Shown here in pieces: positions 39,742 through 49,962 of a stretch of DNA of 64,000 nt. Below the pieces are notes generated by a model. It did not search any database. It was not told where the DNA came from and saw only the letters and a list, made by a program, of their open reading frames with translations. Positions within the stretch are counted from its first letter, which is position 1, and the number at the start of each line of letters is the position of its first letter. The position numbers and the translations under genes were made by a program. The stretch covers positions 1 through 64,000 of the forward strand of contig JACPZD010000027.1 of the NCBI GenBank assembly GCA_016195665.1, in the 5' to 3' direction. This stretch comes from Gammaproteobacteria bacterium. GTDB taxonomy: Bacteria; Pseudomonadota; Gammaproteobacteria; SURF-13.

Positions 39742-39843
39742 CCGGAACTGGACTGGCGCTTCGACTATGCGATGATCTGGGGTGTGATGCTGGTGATTGT
39801 GATCGGGATGCTGGCGTACTTCCGCCGCAAGCGTTGGATGTGA
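39742..39843 (+). pseudogene. corA: 3' remnant of a corA magnesium-transporter gene
   Basis: One frame reads PELDWRFDYAMIWGVM and continues as a hydrophobic helix to LAYFRRKRWM and a stop. This is the C-terminal membrane segment and basic end of CorA. Upstream the frame is not continuous with any CorA sequence, and no start codon or soluble domain is present. The preceding 160 bases (39580-39741) encode another short fragment in a different frame (VREIKDYTPPGTAPNALTAP to a TGA near 39705) that I do not recognise. The region looks like a deletion junction between two gene remnants. Confidence 0.65.
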
Positions 39844-39864
39844 ATCAGATTGAACCCATGGAAT

Positions 39865-40824
39865 TCAGTCCAGCACCAGGCCGTCCGGCATGATACTCAG
39901 GTGACCGTGCCGTGAGCGGCGTACGACCGAGATGCCGAGATGCTCGGCGGTGCGTACATTGATGAGCAGGGAGACATCGCTTAACGGGGCAACGGCCGGC
40001 CTTTTGTCAGGTTGCAGCAGGCGCTCCAGCGCCATGTCGGCGAGACGCTCCCCCAGGCGCGCATAGTCGGGAAGAAATGCAAACAGGACGCCTCTTTTGG
40101 CGTGCGCCGGATTTTCGGAAAACAACACTATCTTATTTTTCCAGGCAAACTCCAGCAAGAAGTCAAGAATCACCTCCCCCTGCGCATCGAACACATCATC
40201 GCACAACCAAATTGCATCATGCTGATCGAGCTTTTTCGCCAGCAACCCCCGGTAGGCTTGCATGCGGGCGCTCATGGCCGGTACGCCCACTGGGTAATCG
40301 AACAGCTCCAACCCTAACGGCCCGGCAGCCTGACGCCCCTGATCGGCGAGACAGGCATAACTCCCCTCGAAAAATACCCTGTGCACGCGCTGGATCTCCG
40401 GTGTAAACGCCTCCATCCGCGACAAAGCCACATCAGGATCGGTGCGAAAGGTGATCCCGGACACGCCGGGGTGGAGCGTAGCGGGATTCAATATCGCCGC
40501 CCCGGCGATGACCGGCAAAACGCCATCCAATTTTTCCGCCGCCTCCACACCGCGCCAGCCCAGCGCGATGACGGCGTCAACATGCTGTTCCTGCAACCGC
40601 TTCTTTAAGGCGTATAATTCAGTGTTATGTTTGAGAGTAACACGTGTCAGGCGGCCACCCGCCCGCCTTTCGATCCCTTTCACGATTTCTGAAAATACCT
40701 CGCTGTAAGACGCAGACGTCCCGGGAATGAGGACCGCGAGCGATACCGGTTCTGCGCTGGCAGGCCCCGTCACGAGCTGTAACACGCCCAAAGCTGGAAG
40801 CACATATTTTTTATAAGTCCCCAC
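39865..40824 (-). CDS. ABC-type substrate-binding protein, PF04392-like
   Basis: A 319-aa exported protein with a signal peptide ending near ASA-EP (residues 1-24). The rest is a periplasmic two-domain binding fold of the uncharacterised ABC substrate-binding group: SLAVLIPGTSASYSEVFSEI, DAVIALGWRGVEAAE, PVIAGAAILNPATL, and GVLFAFLPDYARLGERLADM in the second lobe. No permease or ATPase gene is adjacent, so it could be an orphan binding protein or a sensor partner. It is divergent from the HTH gene. Confidence 0.78.
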   Translation of the reverse strand: MGTYKKYVLPALGVLQLVTGPASAEPVSLAVLIPGTSASYSEVFSEIVKGIERRAGGRLTRVTLKHNTELYALKKRLQEQHVDAVIALGWRGVEAAEKLDGVLPVIAGAAILNPATLHPGVSGITFRTDPDVALSRMEAFTPEIQRVHRVFFEGSYACLADQGRQAAGPLGLELFDYPVGVPAMSARMQAYRGLLAKKLDQHDAIWLCDDVFDAQGEVILDFLLEFAWKNKIVLFSENPAHAKRGVLFAFLPDYARLGERLADMALERLLQPDKRPAVAPLSDVSLLINVRTAEHLGISVVRRSRHGHLSIMPDGLVLD

Positions 40825-40975
40825 CGCCGCACGGCCTGTTGACGCCCAGCTACCCCACGTGACCTTGATGCAGCACCCTCATAATGAGCCATTATTGCGC
40901 TATACACAACTATTATCAATATCTAATTGCGTGTGGCGCTTTGCATGGGCCGTGCATTATTGGCACATTTCAACT

Positions 40976-41446
40976 ATGAACATTACACGCACCGAGCTGG
41001 GCTCCACCCTACGGCGGCTGAGACTGGCCCGTGGACTGACGTTAGCCGATATCGCCTATGCCGCAGGCACCGACCCGGCCAACATATCGAGACTGGAGCG
41101 CGGCATGCAGGGCTACAGCGACCAACTGTTGACCGCCATCGCGGACCTCTTCGGCATGCGCATGTGGGAATTATTCAAGGAGGCGGAAGGTCGGCCCGTG
41201 CATCAGGTCCGGGAAGAGCACGGCCATTACGGCGCCGTGCCGGCGAAGCAGTTACAACTGGTGAGTCAACGCTATGTCCATGCCTCACCCGCCGCACGCA
41301 GGCTGATTGATAGGACGGTCAAGCTGGCGGCCTCCGGCAAGCTGTCCGACCAGGCCGCGGCCAGCCTGCTGACACTGCTGCGCAGCCTCTCGAAAACCGC
41401 TGCAAAAAAACCAAAATCGAAAAAGGGTAAGCGGAAACCCCGCTAA
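40976..41446 (+). CDS. XRE-family helix-turn-helix regulator
   Basis: A 156-aa protein with an N-terminal XRE/Cro HTH (LGSTLRRLRLARGLTLADIA, then GTDPANISRLERGMQGYSDQ), a middle region without known motifs, and a lysine/arginine-rich tail ending KPKSKKGKRKPR. The ATG at 40976 is chosen because it immediately precedes the HTH; the frame stays open upstream to 40859. It is divergent from the substrate-binding protein gene and may control it, which is inference. Confidence 0.82.
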   Translation: MNITRTELGSTLRRLRLARGLTLADIAYAAGTDPANISRLERGMQGYSDQLLTAIADLFGMRMWELFKEAEGRPVHQVREEHGHYGAVPAKQLQLVSQRYVHASPAARRLIDRTVKLAASGKLSDQAAASLLTLLRSLSKTAAKKPKSKKGKRKPR

Positions 41447-41449
41447 GGA

Positions 41450-41545
41450 ACACAAAACACCTCACCGCAGAGGACGCGGAGGAGCCTTTTCAACAACTGG
41501 CTTGATATTTCCTCCGCGTCCTCCGTGGTGAAGCTTTTCCACCCT
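41450..41545. repeat. Inverted repeat with GCAGAGGACGCGGAGG arms
   Basis: CACCGCAGAGGACGCGGAGGAG (about 41460-41485) and its complement CCTCCGCGTCCTCCGTGGTG (41513-41532) form a long stem between the convergent HTH and pilR genes. Similar copies are at 49019-49090 and 60296-60430. It can act as a shared transcription end. Confidence 0.88.
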
Positions 41546-41548
41546 GGT

Positions 41549-42871
41549 TTAATCCAGGCCGAGCTTCTTTAAGCGATAGCGCAAGGCGCGGAAGGTGATG
41601 CCGAGCAGTTTAGCGGCGGCGGTTTTGTTGTAGCGGGTCTGCTCCAGGGCCTTCATGATGGTTTCTTTTTCGATGGTGTCGAGGTAGGGCTCCAGGGTCA
41701 GCTTTTCTTTGTCGGGCGGCGGAGTGTAGTCCGGCAGGCGCAGATCATCCACATCTATAGTGTTACCCTCGCACAGGGTCATTGCACGCTCCAGAATATT
41801 TTCCAGCTCGCGCACGTTACCCGGGAATGAATACCCGAGTAAAGCATCCAGCGCATCTTGGGTGAGCGTGGGTTTAGGCATGCCAGAGCTGCGCGCCAAA
41901 CGATCGAGGTTATAGTCAGCGAGCAGGGGAATATCCTGCGGGCGCTCGCGTAGACTGGGCACACGCAGCTCGATCACATTGATGCGGTAGTACAGGTCCT
42001 GGCGGAACTCGCCTTTTTTCACCAGACCAGCGAGGTCTTTGTGGGTGGCGCTGAGGATGCGCACATCCACCGGGGTTTCCTTTTCCACGCCGACCGGCCG
42101 CACTGCCTTTTCCTGGATGGCGCGCAGCAATTTGACTTGCATATGCAAGGGCAGCTCGGCCACCTCGTCCAGGAACAGCGTGCCGCCGCTGGCGGCCTGA
42201 AACAGTCCGATCTTGTCCGCGCTCGCGCCGGTGAAGCTGCCCTTCTTATGACCGAAGAATTCGCTCTCCATCAGTTCGGTGGGGATGGCGCCGCAATTGA
42301 CCGGCACGAAGGGCCGATCGGCACGCGGCCCCTGTTCATGAATGAGGCGGGCCACCAGCTCCTTGCCGGAGCCGGATTCGCCGCTGATGTACACCGGCGC
42401 CTGGCTGCGCGCCAGTTTGACGATGGAGGCGCGGATCAATTGCATGGGCGGGGACTCGCCTAGCAACAGGAAGTTCGAGCGTTGACTGATAGTGGTCCGA
42501 TTACCGGACAACTTCAAGGCGCTCCCCACCAGGTTGCGCAACACAGGCAGGTCCACCGGCTTGGAGACGAAATCAAACGCCCCGGCCTTCAGGGCCTGGA
42601 TCGCCGATTCCATATTGCCATGCGCGGTGATCATCGCCACCGGCGTCTCCGGGGCGTTTTTCTGTATGTACTCAACCAGCTCAATGCCGTTGCCGTCCGG
42701 CAGCCGCATGTCGGTGAGGCACAAATCAAAACGCTGTTTGGACAATAGACTGCGCGCCTGGGCGAGATTCTCGGCGCTCTGGGTGGCGATGTTCATGCGC
42801 TGCAGGGTAAGCTCCAGCAACTCGCGGATATCGGGCTCGTCGTCCACCACCAGGGCCAGGTGTTGCGCCAT
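41549..42871 (-). CDS. pilR: Sigma54-dependent response regulator PilR
   Basis: A 440-aa NtrC-type regulator. The receiver domain begins LALVVDDEPDIRELLELT, with the acceptor Asp in LCLTDMRLPDGNGIELV. The AAA+ domain has GESGSGKELVARLIHEQG, the sigma54-contact loop GSFTGA and GGTLFLDEVAELPLHMQ. The Fis-type HTH is at the C-terminus (RYNKTAAAKLLGITFRALRY). Its ATG follows the pilS stop by one base. PilR normally activates pilin transcription; pilA is not in the window. Confidence 0.93.
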   Translation of the reverse strand: MAQHLALVVDDEPDIRELLELTLQRMNIATQSAENLAQARSLLSKQRFDLCLTDMRLPDGNGIELVEYIQKNAPETPVAMITAHGNMESAIQALKAGAFDFVSKPVDLPVLRNLVGSALKLSGNRTTISQRSNFLLLGESPPMQLIRASIVKLARSQAPVYISGESGSGKELVARLIHEQGPRADRPFVPVNCGAIPTELMESEFFGHKKGSFTGASADKIGLFQAASGGTLFLDEVAELPLHMQVKLLRAIQEKAVRPVGVEKETPVDVRILSATHKDLAGLVKKGEFRQDLYYRINVIELRVPSLRERPQDIPLLADYNLDRLARSSGMPKPTLTQDALDALLGYSFPGNVRELENILERAMTLCEGNTIDVDDLRLPDYTPPPDKEKLTLEPYLDTIEKETIMKALEQTRYNKTAAAKLLGITFRALRYRLKKLGLD

Positions 42872-42872
42872 G

Positions 42873-44501
42873 TTACGCGACCTGCCTGCGCCGCGGGTCG
42901 GCGAAGGTGATGCGGAAACAACTGCCGCCGCCGGGTTGCGCAAAGTAATTAAGGTGCGCCTGGTTGCTCTCGCACAGTTCGCGCGAGAGGTACAGGCCCA
43001 GCCCGGTGCCTTCCTGCTGGGTGGTGAAGAACGGTTCGAAGATGTGGTCCAACACTTGCGGGTCCACACCCGGCCCGGAATCAATCACGTCGAGATAGGG
43101 CGTCTGCGTGCCGAGGAAAACACTCGGCTGGAGTTTCAGTTTGGGGTGCGCCTGGGGCGGCGAATAACGCAAACCGTTTTGACACAAATTCCACATCACT
43201 TGGTGAAGCTGACTGGGGTCCATGCGCACGGTGATCTCCTGCCCATAAGACACTTGCACGATCTCGCCGGCTTCAATGTTGTAACTGCGGCTGAATTCCG
43301 CGATGAATTCATCGAGCCAGGGGCCCAACGGGAAATTACTAAGCTGGGAGCGGTCACGGCGGCTCAACGAGAGGATATTTTCAACGATGTTATTCATGCG
43401 TTGTGACTGTTCGCGGATGATCTCGATGAACCGCCGATCCTCCCTGTCCAGATGGGGCGATTCCGCCAGCAACTGATTGGCGTGGCTGATCGCCCCTAAT
43501 GGATTGCGGATCTCATGGGCGATGCTCGCGGTAAGCCTGCCCAGCGAGGCGAGCTTCAGGTGTTGCGCCTGCTGGTTGATGCTCGATGTATCCTCAAGAA
43601 AAATCAAGGTGCCGCCGCTCTTTTCGCCGCCCAGGCGGGCGAAGCGGGGCAATACCTCGGGTACATTTTTGGTGGGCTGAAATGCGGCCGGCTCATCCTC
43701 CGGCGCGCGGCGCCAGCCGCGCAGCAGGCGGGCGAGCTTGGGGTTGAGATCGTCAATCGTGGACTTGGCCTCGCCGGGCGTTAACCCCAACAGCCCTCTG
43801 GCCGACTCGTTGATAAGCTGCACCCGGTCCGCCGCATCCAGCACCAGGATGCCGGTCTGCATGCGCTGGATCACGTAGTCGGAGAGTTGCACCATGGTGG
43901 CTAGGTCGGCGCCGCGCTGGGTCGCCAGCGCCTCACTCTCGCGGCTGCGCTTGGCGAGAATCCGGCCCAGCACTGCGGTGGCGAAATAGGCGAGACCGAG
44001 CAGGCCGGCCTGCGTGTAACTGCCCTGACTGGGAGAACCCTGCAAGTGCGCGGAGCCCTGCTCGATGAGTGTGGCGAGGCTGGCGGCGGCGGCAAACACG
44101 ATGGCGGTGCGCCCCCCGCTGAGAATACTGCCGCCGGCGACGGCGACCACCAGCAGCACACCAAGCCCACTATTGACGCCGCCGCTCACGTGCATCATCC
44201 ATGTAATCAGGGCGATGTCTATCAGCACCTGCCCATAAAGCTGAATGCGAAACGGCGGCCAGCGCAGCGCCCACGCCAGCACCATGACACTGCTGAACAG
44301 CAGATAACTTACACTCAACCAAAAAAAGGCCTGCGGATCCGTTTCGCCCAGGGGCGTGGGCGTGCGCTCAATCCACAGCAGGATCAAAATCAGGCAGGCG
44401 AGGGTCAGGCGATACAGGACAAAAAGCGCCAGCGGTTTCCAGGTCAGCGCCGGCTTATTGGATACGGCGCTATCGAGATCCTTGTCGAGAAAGTCCAGCA
44501 T
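42873..44501 (-). CDS. pilS: Sensor histidine kinase PilS
   Basis: A 542-aa membrane kinase. About six helices lie in residues 25-185, followed by a PAS domain (VQLINESARGLLGLTPGEA) and the kinase core: H box TASIAHEIRNPLGAISHANQ, N box MWNLCQNGLRYS, G1 DSGPGVDPQVLDHIFEPF and G2 GTGLGLYLSRELCE. It works with PilR, encoded directly downstream. In Pseudomonas PilS senses pilin in the membrane. Confidence 0.93.
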   Translation of the reverse strand: MLDFLDKDLDSAVSNKPALTWKPLALFVLYRLTLACLILILLWIERTPTPLGETDPQAFFWLSVSYLLFSSVMVLAWALRWPPFRIQLYGQVLIDIALITWMMHVSGGVNSGLGVLLVVAVAGGSILSGGRTAIVFAAAASLATLIEQGSAHLQGSPSQGSYTQAGLLGLAYFATAVLGRILAKRSRESEALATQRGADLATMVQLSDYVIQRMQTGILVLDAADRVQLINESARGLLGLTPGEAKSTIDDLNPKLARLLRGWRRAPEDEPAAFQPTKNVPEVLPRFARLGGEKSGGTLIFLEDTSSINQQAQHLKLASLGRLTASIAHEIRNPLGAISHANQLLAESPHLDREDRRFIEIIREQSQRMNNIVENILSLSRRDRSQLSNFPLGPWLDEFIAEFSRSYNIEAGEIVQVSYGQEITVRMDPSQLHQVMWNLCQNGLRYSPPQAHPKLKLQPSVFLGTQTPYLDVIDSGPGVDPQVLDHIFEPFFTTQQEGTGLGLYLSRELCESNQAHLNYFAQPGGGSCFRITFADPRRRQVA

Positions 44502-44515
44502 AGTCCCGGAAAACG

Positions 44516-44749
44516 TCAGTGACTCCCAAATTTGTCACGGTGTTCGACGGAACAATAATAGGCGTCGCCCTGCCTGACTGCCTCGCCCTCCAGCACATGC
44601 AGGCCGCAGTGCGCGCAGCGCACCATGTTACCGATGCGCGGAGGGCGCTTGACCCGCGGCGCGTTCCAGGCGCGCAGGTAATTGCGCACCAGAACAAAGG
44701 CTATCCAGATCAGCAGCCCCAGCGCAATCAAACGTAGCAGGTTGCTCAT
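44516..44749 (-). CDS. PP0621 family small membrane zinc-ribbon protein
   Basis: A 77-aa protein with one N-terminal membrane helix (residues 4-23) and a cytoplasmic tail with CAHCGLHVLEGEAV and YYCSVEHRDKF, a CxxC plus C/H metal site. It fits the PP0621 family, which regularly precedes pilS in gammaproteobacteria. It ends 14 bases before the pilS start, so it is the first gene of the pilS-pilR operon. Confidence 0.82.
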   Translation of the reverse strand: MSNLLRLIALGLLIWIAFVLVRNYLRAWNAPRVKRPPRIGNMVRCAHCGLHVLEGEAVRQGDAYYCSVEHRDKFGSH

Positions 44750-44829
44750 ACGGCGCTAGCATAGCCATTTTTGCGTAAATCCGCCATTTACTCCACAATA
44801 ACGGTTTTGCTCCCGATTCACTATTCAAG

Positions 44830-46041
44830 ATGAACCTGCACGAATATCAGGCCAAGCAACTGCTCGCCGCCGCCGCGGTACCCATCACCGAGGGCGCCCC
44901 CGCGTCCTCTGTCGAGGAGACGCTCATCGTCGCCCGGCGGTTGGGCGGCGAGAGCTGGATCATCAAGGCGCAGGTGCACGCGGGCGGACGCGGCAAGGCG
45001 GGCGGCGTCCGGCGCGTGCATAGCCTGGCCGAGGTGGAGAACGCCGCATCCGCGCTGCTCGGCTCGCGGCTGGTGACCGTGCAAACGCCGCCGCAGGGCC
45101 TGCCGGTGCACAGCGTGCTGGTCGAGCGGCCGTGCGCCATCGCGCGCGAGTTGTATCTCGCCCTCACCGTGGAGCGCAGCCGGGAACGGGTGATCATGAT
45201 CGCCTCGGGCACGGGCGGGATGGATATCGAACAGCTTGCCGCGAAAGATGCGGCGGTCGCTCCCGGCATCCTGCCTCCCGCGACACTGGCACATCCCTAT
45301 GCGGCGCAGATCCACAGCGCGGAGATACACCCCGTGGCCGGGTTGCAAGCCTATCAATGCCGTGATATCGGCTTCGCACTGGATCTTGGCGATAAACAGA
45401 TTGCTCAATTTACCAAAATCGCGCTCGCGCTATACCGGCTGTTCCTGGAAAAAGACGCAAGCCTCATCGAGATCAATCCGCTGATCGTGACCGGCGCGGG
45501 AGAATTGCTCGCGCTGGACGCCAAGATCACGCTCGACGACAACGCGCTGTATCGCCACCCCGACCTCGGCGTTCTGCGCGATGAGACACAAGAGGATGTG
45601 AGAGAGAACAGCGCGCGGCAATTCGGGCTCAACTATATAAGCCTGGACGGCGACATCGCCTGCATGGTGAACGGCGCGGGTCTCGCGATGGCGACCATGG
45701 ATTTAATCAAGCTGCACGGCGGCGCGCCCGCGAATTTTCTCGATGTCGGCGGCGGCACCACGGCGGACAAGGTGGCCGAGGCGTTCAAACTCATCCTCTC
45801 CGACGGTAAGGTAAAGGCGATACTGGTCAACATCTTCGGCGGTATCGTGCGCTGCGACCTGATTGCCGAGGGCATCATCAAGGCGGTCTCGGAGGTGGGC
45901 ATCACGCTCCCCGTCATCGTGCGTCTGGAGGGCAATAACGCCGAACGGGCGCGCGAGTTGCTGCGCATCAGCAATCTAAAAATCATCGCCGCGAGTGATT
46001 TGACCGATGCGGCTATAAAGGCAGTTGCAAGTGTCAAGTAG
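44830..46041 (+). CDS. sucC: Succinyl-CoA synthetase beta subunit, carrying an in-frame repeat insertion
   Basis: The ADP-forming beta subunit (403 aa) of the TCA cycle enzyme. The ATP-grasp start [73 protein letters not shown] and [16 protein letters not shown] are all normal. It is about 15 residues longer than the E. coli protein. The excess is at residues about 142-159 ([15 protein letters not shown]), encoded by a palindromic repeat at 45253-45306 that also occurs elsewhere in the window. The site is in the ATP-grasp region, between two conserved segments, so activity may be preserved. Confidence 0.95.
   Translation: MNLHEYQAKQLLAAAAVPITEGAPASSVEETLIVARRLGGESWIIKAQVHAGGRGKAGGVRRVHSLAEVENAASALLGSRLVTVQTPPQGLPVHSVLVERPCAIARELYLALTVERSRERVIMIASGTGGMDIEQLAAKDAAVAPGILPPATLAHPYAAQIHSAEIHPVAGLQAYQCRDIGFALDLGDKQIAQFTKIALALYRLFLEKDASLIEINPLIVTGAGELLALDAKITLDDNALYRHPDLGVLRDETQEDVRENSARQFGLNYISLDGDIACMVNGAGLAMATMDLIKLHGGAPANFLDVGGGTTADKVAEAFKLILSDGKVKAILVNIFGGIVRCDLIAEGIIKAVSEVGITLPVIVRLEGNNAERARELLRISNLKIIAASDLTDAAIKAVASVK
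45253..45306 (+). repeat. Palindromic element, copy A, in frame inside sucC
   Basis: The core GTCGC-TCCC-GGCA-TCC-TGCC-TCCC-GCGAC (45257-45285) is a symmetric hairpin: paired ends, unpaired TCCC blocks, an inner 4-bp stem and a 3-base loop. Thirty bases are identical to copy C at 62661-62690, and similarity continues for about 24 more bases on the right. Copy B lies in the MutT-ThiE gene in the opposite orientation. Confidence 0.92.
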
Positions 46042-46089
46042 CACCTGTCTTTACTCGTCCCTGGCCCCCAGCCCCTAACCCCTGTATTT

Positions 46090-46983
46090 ATGAGCATTCT
46101 GATAGATAAAAACACCAAGGTCATTTGCCAAGGCTTCACCGGCAAGCAGGGCACGTTTCACTCGGAGCAGGCCATCGCCTACGGCACGCACATGGTGGGC
46201 GGCGTGACGCCGGGCAAGGGCGGCGAGCGTCATTTGAACCTGCCGGTGTTCAACACGGTGCGCACGGCGGTGCGGGAGACCGGTGCGGACGCCAGCATGA
46301 TTTACGTACCCGCGCCGTTTGCCGCCGATGCGATACTGGAGGCGGCCGATGCGGGGATAAAAATCATCGTGTGCATCACCGAGGGCATCCCGGTGCTCGA
46401 TATGCTCAAGGTAAAGGCCGCGCTCGGCTCGTATGATACGCGGCTCATCGGCCCGAATTGCCCCGGCGTCATCACACCCGGCCAATGCAAGATCGGTATC
46501 ATGCCGGGGGCGATACACAAGCCCGGACGCATCGGCATCGTGTCGCGCTCCGGCACGCTCACTTACGAGGCGGTACATCAGACCACGCAGAACGGTCTGG
46601 GGCAAAGTACCTGTGTAGGCATCGGCGGCGACCCGATTCACGGCATGAATTTTATTGACTGTCTGGAGTTGTTTGAGCACGATCCGCAGACCGAAGGGAT
46701 TATTCTGGTCGGCGAGATCGGCGGAGACGATGAAGAACGGGCGGCGGACTACATCAAGGCACAGGTGAGCAAACCGGTGCTCGCCTACATTGCCGGCCAG
46801 ACCGCGCCGCCCGGCAAGCGCATGGGCCATGCCGGCGCGATTATCTCCGGGGGCCGCGGCGGCGCCGCGCATAAATTCGCCGCGCTGGAAGCGGCGGGCG
46901 TTACAGTCACGCGCTCGCCCGCGGAGATGGGCAGCGGAATGCTGAAATTGCTGGAGCCTTCGCAACACTCCGCCGCGCGATGA
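46090..46983 (+). CDS. sucD: Succinyl-CoA synthetase alpha subunit
   Basis: The CoA-binding alpha subunit (297 aa). Markers are [34 protein letters not shown], the [20 protein letters not shown] block and the active-site histidine segment [17 protein letters not shown] (here KRMGHAGAI). It forms the heterotetramer with SucC, 48 bases upstream. It overlaps nadE by four bases (ATGA). Confidence 0.97.
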   Translation: MSILIDKNTKVICQGFTGKQGTFHSEQAIAYGTHMVGGVTPGKGGERHLNLPVFNTVRTAVRETGADASMIYVPAPFAADAILEAADAGIKIIVCITEGIPVLDMLKVKAALGSYDTRLIGPNCPGVITPGQCKIGIMPGAIHKPGRIGIVSRSGTLTYEAVHQTTQNGLGQSTCVGIGGDPIHGMNFIDCLELFEHDPQTEGIILVGEIGGDDEERAADYIKAQVSKPVLAYIAGQTAPPGKRMGHAGAIISGGRGGAAHKFAALEAAGVTVTRSPAEMGSGMLKLLEPSQHSAAR

Positions 46984-48602
46984 GCATTACCCTAAGGATA
47001 GTAGCGGCTCAGCTCAATTTCCGCGTCGGCGACATAGCGGGCAACGTGCAGAAAATCATCGCGGCCGCGGCGCGCGCACGCGATGACTTGCACGCCGATC
47101 TGGTGGCATTCCCCGAGCTGACGCTCACCGGATATCCACCGGAGGATCTGCTGCTGCGCCCCGATCTGCAAGCGGCGGTGTTGAGCGGTATCGCCGAATT
47201 AAAACGCAGCCTCCGCGGCATTGATGTCCTGGTGGGTTATCCGCACGAAGAGTCCGGCCGCCTCTACAATGCCGCAGCCTTGATCCGTAACGGCGAGATC
47301 GTCGTGCGTTATTACAAGCAAGAACTCCCCAACTACGGCGTATTTGACGAAAAGCGTTATTTCACACCGGGCGATAACCCCGGCCTGGTGGACGTCAAAG
47401 GTGTACCCGTTGCGATCACCATCTGCGAAGACATCTGGCTGCCGCAACCGATGCAGCAGGCAAGGCAGGCCGGCGCGCGGCTATTGGTCAACATCAATGC
47501 CTCGCCGTTCCAGTTGGGCAAGGGCGGCACGCGCGCAGAGCTGCTCAATCAACGCGCCCGCGAGGGCGGCATGCCGATCGTGTATGTCAATCTGGTGGGC
47601 GGTCAGGATGAGCTGGTGTTCGACGGTGAATCACTGGCGGTGGATGCTCGCGGCGAACTGGTGTTGCGCGCGCCCGCCTTCACAGAGGGGCTCTATCCGC
47701 TCGATATTGCGGTTAACAAAACCATCACCCTCCTGCCCGCCGAGTGCGCCGCGCCCTTGCCGGAGGCGCAAAGCGCCTATCGGGCGCTGGTGCTGGGGGT
47801 TCGTGATTACATCGAGAAAAACCGCTTCAGCGGAGTGGTGATCGGCCTTTCCGGAGGGATTGACTCGGCGGTGACCCTGGCCCTCGCGGTGGATGCGATA
47901 GGCGCCGAGCGTGTCGAGGCGGTGATGATGCCGTCGCGCTATACCGCGCAGATAAGTATCGAGGATGCCGGAAGTATCGCGCAGGCGCTGGGCGTGCAAT
48001 ACAGTGTCATCTCCATCGAGCCTGCCTTTCAGGCCTTTTTGGAAAGCCTCAAGGAAGAGTTTACCGGCCTGCCCGCCGATGTCACGGAGGAGAACATTCA
48101 GGCCCGTTGCCGCGGCGTGATCCTGATGGCGATCGCCAACAAAAAGCGCAGGATCGTGCTCTCCACCGGCAACAAGAGCGAAATGGCGGTCGGTTACGCG
48201 ACGCTCTACGGCGACATGGCGGGCGGCTTCGCGCCGCTAAAGGATACCCCGAAGATGCTGGTGTACCGCATCGCTGAGTATCGTAACGGCATTCACCCCG
48301 TCATTCCGCGCCGGGTCTTCGAGCGCCCGCCCAGCGCCGAACTCGCCCCCAACCAGAAAGACGAAGACGCCTTGCCGCCCTATCCTATACTCGATCCCAT
48401 CCTGGAGATGTATGTTGAGCAGGACGAGCGCCCGGAGGACATCGTGGCCGCCGGTTTCGACGAGCAGACAGTGCGCCGGGTGATCCAAATGGTCGACCGC
48501 AACGAATATAAGCGGCGCCAGGCGGCGCCCGGGGTACGTATCACGCGGCGTGCCTTTGGACGCGATCGGCGCTATCCTATTACCTGGGGTGGACGGCAGT
48601 AA
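46980..48602 (+). CDS. nadE: Glutamine-dependent NAD+ synthetase
   Basis: A two-domain enzyme (540 aa) making NAD+ from deamido-NAD+. The N-terminal nitrilase-like glutaminase has Glu in [18 protein letters not shown], Lys in [18 protein letters not shown] and Cys in [11 protein letters not shown]. The C-terminal synthetase has the P-loop [17 protein letters not shown] and [20 protein letters not shown]. Its start is coupled to the sucD stop. Confidence 0.97.
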   Translation: MSITLRIVAAQLNFRVGDIAGNVQKIIAAAARARDDLHADLVAFPELTLTGYPPEDLLLRPDLQAAVLSGIAELKRSLRGIDVLVGYPHEESGRLYNAAALIRNGEIVVRYYKQELPNYGVFDEKRYFTPGDNPGLVDVKGVPVAITICEDIWLPQPMQQARQAGARLLVNINASPFQLGKGGTRAELLNQRAREGGMPIVYVNLVGGQDELVFDGESLAVDARGELVLRAPAFTEGLYPLDIAVNKTITLLPAECAAPLPEAQSAYRALVLGVRDYIEKNRFSGVVIGLSGGIDSAVTLALAVDAIGAERVEAVMMPSRYTAQISIEDAGSIAQALGVQYSVISIEPAFQAFLESLKEEFTGLPADVTEENIQARCRGVILMAIANKKRRIVLSTGNKSEMAVGYATLYGDMAGGFAPLKDTPKMLVYRIAEYRNGIHPVIPRRVFERPPSAELAPNQKDEDALPPYPILDPILEMYVEQDERPEDIVAAGFDEQTVRRVIQMVDRNEYKRRQAAPGVRITRRAFGRDRRYPITWGGRQ

Positions 48603-48623
48603 GGGATCGGGTATGGAGAATAA

Positions 48624-49001
<378 letters not shown>

Positions 49002-49013
49002 AAGCTCATAAAA

Positions 49014-49095
49014 AACCATTCACCGCGGAGGACGCAGAGGAATACGATCAAAAGGTGATTTATTTCTCCTCCGCGTCCTCCGCGGTGAATGTTGT
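49014..49095. repeat. Inverted repeat with GCGGAGGACGC arms
   Basis: CACCGCGGAGGACGCAGAGG (49021-49040) and CTCCGCGTCCTCCGCGGTGA (49070-49089) form a stem of about 20 bp between the convergent glnB and bamD genes. Same family as at 41450 and 60296; probably a shared terminator. Confidence 0.9.
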
Positions 49096-49113
49096 TTTTA
49101 TAGAAAAACCGGC

Positions 49114-49908
49114 CTACTTCACCACCAGACCCTTTACCTCTGCGATGTCAGGGTGATTGGGCTGATTCAGCTCCAGCACCCGCAGGGCGTCGGCCGATAA
49201 ATCGTCCATTCCCATGATCTTGTAGGCCTTGGCCATGATGCCCAAAGCATCGGGCACTGCGGGTGTGCGCGGGTAATTTTCCACCACATACTTGGCGCGA
49301 TTGGCCGCCGCGACGTAGGCCTCCCGTTTCATATAGTATTTGGCCACATTCACCTCATATTGGGCGAGGTTGTTGCGCAGGTAGGCCATGCGCTGCGTCG
49401 CGTCTTGCGTATATTTGCTGCTGGGGAAGCGCTTGGCCAGCTCGGCGAAATCCTGAAACGACTGGCGCGCGGCGCCGGGGTCGCGCTGGGTCGGGTCTTG
49501 CGGCAGATAGCGCTCCCACAGGCCCTTGGACTGGTTGAAATTCGCAAGGCCCTTGAGGTAATAGGCGTAATCCACAAACGGGTGGCGCGGATGGAGTTTG
49601 ATAAAACGATCCGCCGCCGCGACCGCCGAGGCGGGTTCGTCGTCCTTATAATAGGCGTAGATGAGCTCAAGCTGGGCCTGCTGGGCATAACGCCCGAAGG
49701 GATAACGGGCTTGCAGGCTTTCAAAATACTTGATGGCGATTTCATAATCCCCATCGTTCATCGCCGACTTGGCCTCGGAGTAGAGACGGTTGGCCGTCCA
49801 ATCCTTGGTGGTGTCTATCTGCTCGGGCAGCAGCGAACACCCCGCCGCCAGCAACAACAGCCCGGCCAGGAATAGTTTGGTGATGCCTGGTGTGATACCT
49901 TGTTTCAT
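49114..49908 (-). CDS. bamD: Outer-membrane assembly lipoprotein BamD
   Basis: A 264-aa lipoprotein of the BAM complex, which inserts outer-membrane proteins. The lipobox LLLAAGC puts the lipidated cysteine at residue 24. The mature part is built of TPR-like repeats, including YEIAIKYFESLQARYPFGRY, AQQAQLELIYAYYKDDEPAS and HPFVDYAYYLKGLANFNQS. It is divergent from rluD, as in E. coli. Confidence 0.95.
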   Translation of the reverse strand: MKQGITPGITKLFLAGLLLLAAGCSLLPEQIDTTKDWTANRLYSEAKSAMNDGDYEIAIKYFESLQARYPFGRYAQQAQLELIYAYYKDDEPASAVAAADRFIKLHPRHPFVDYAYYLKGLANFNQSKGLWERYLPQDPTQRDPGAARQSFQDFAELAKRFPSSKYTQDATQRMAYLRNNLAQYEVNVAKYYMKREAYVAAANRAKYVVENYPRTPAVPDALGIMAKAYKIMGMDDLSADALRVLELNQPNHPDIAEVKGLVVK

Positions 49909-49962
49909 AGTACGCCCGCTCGATTACTGTCCGTTCGCTCTAGTATACCCCGACTGCCGCTC

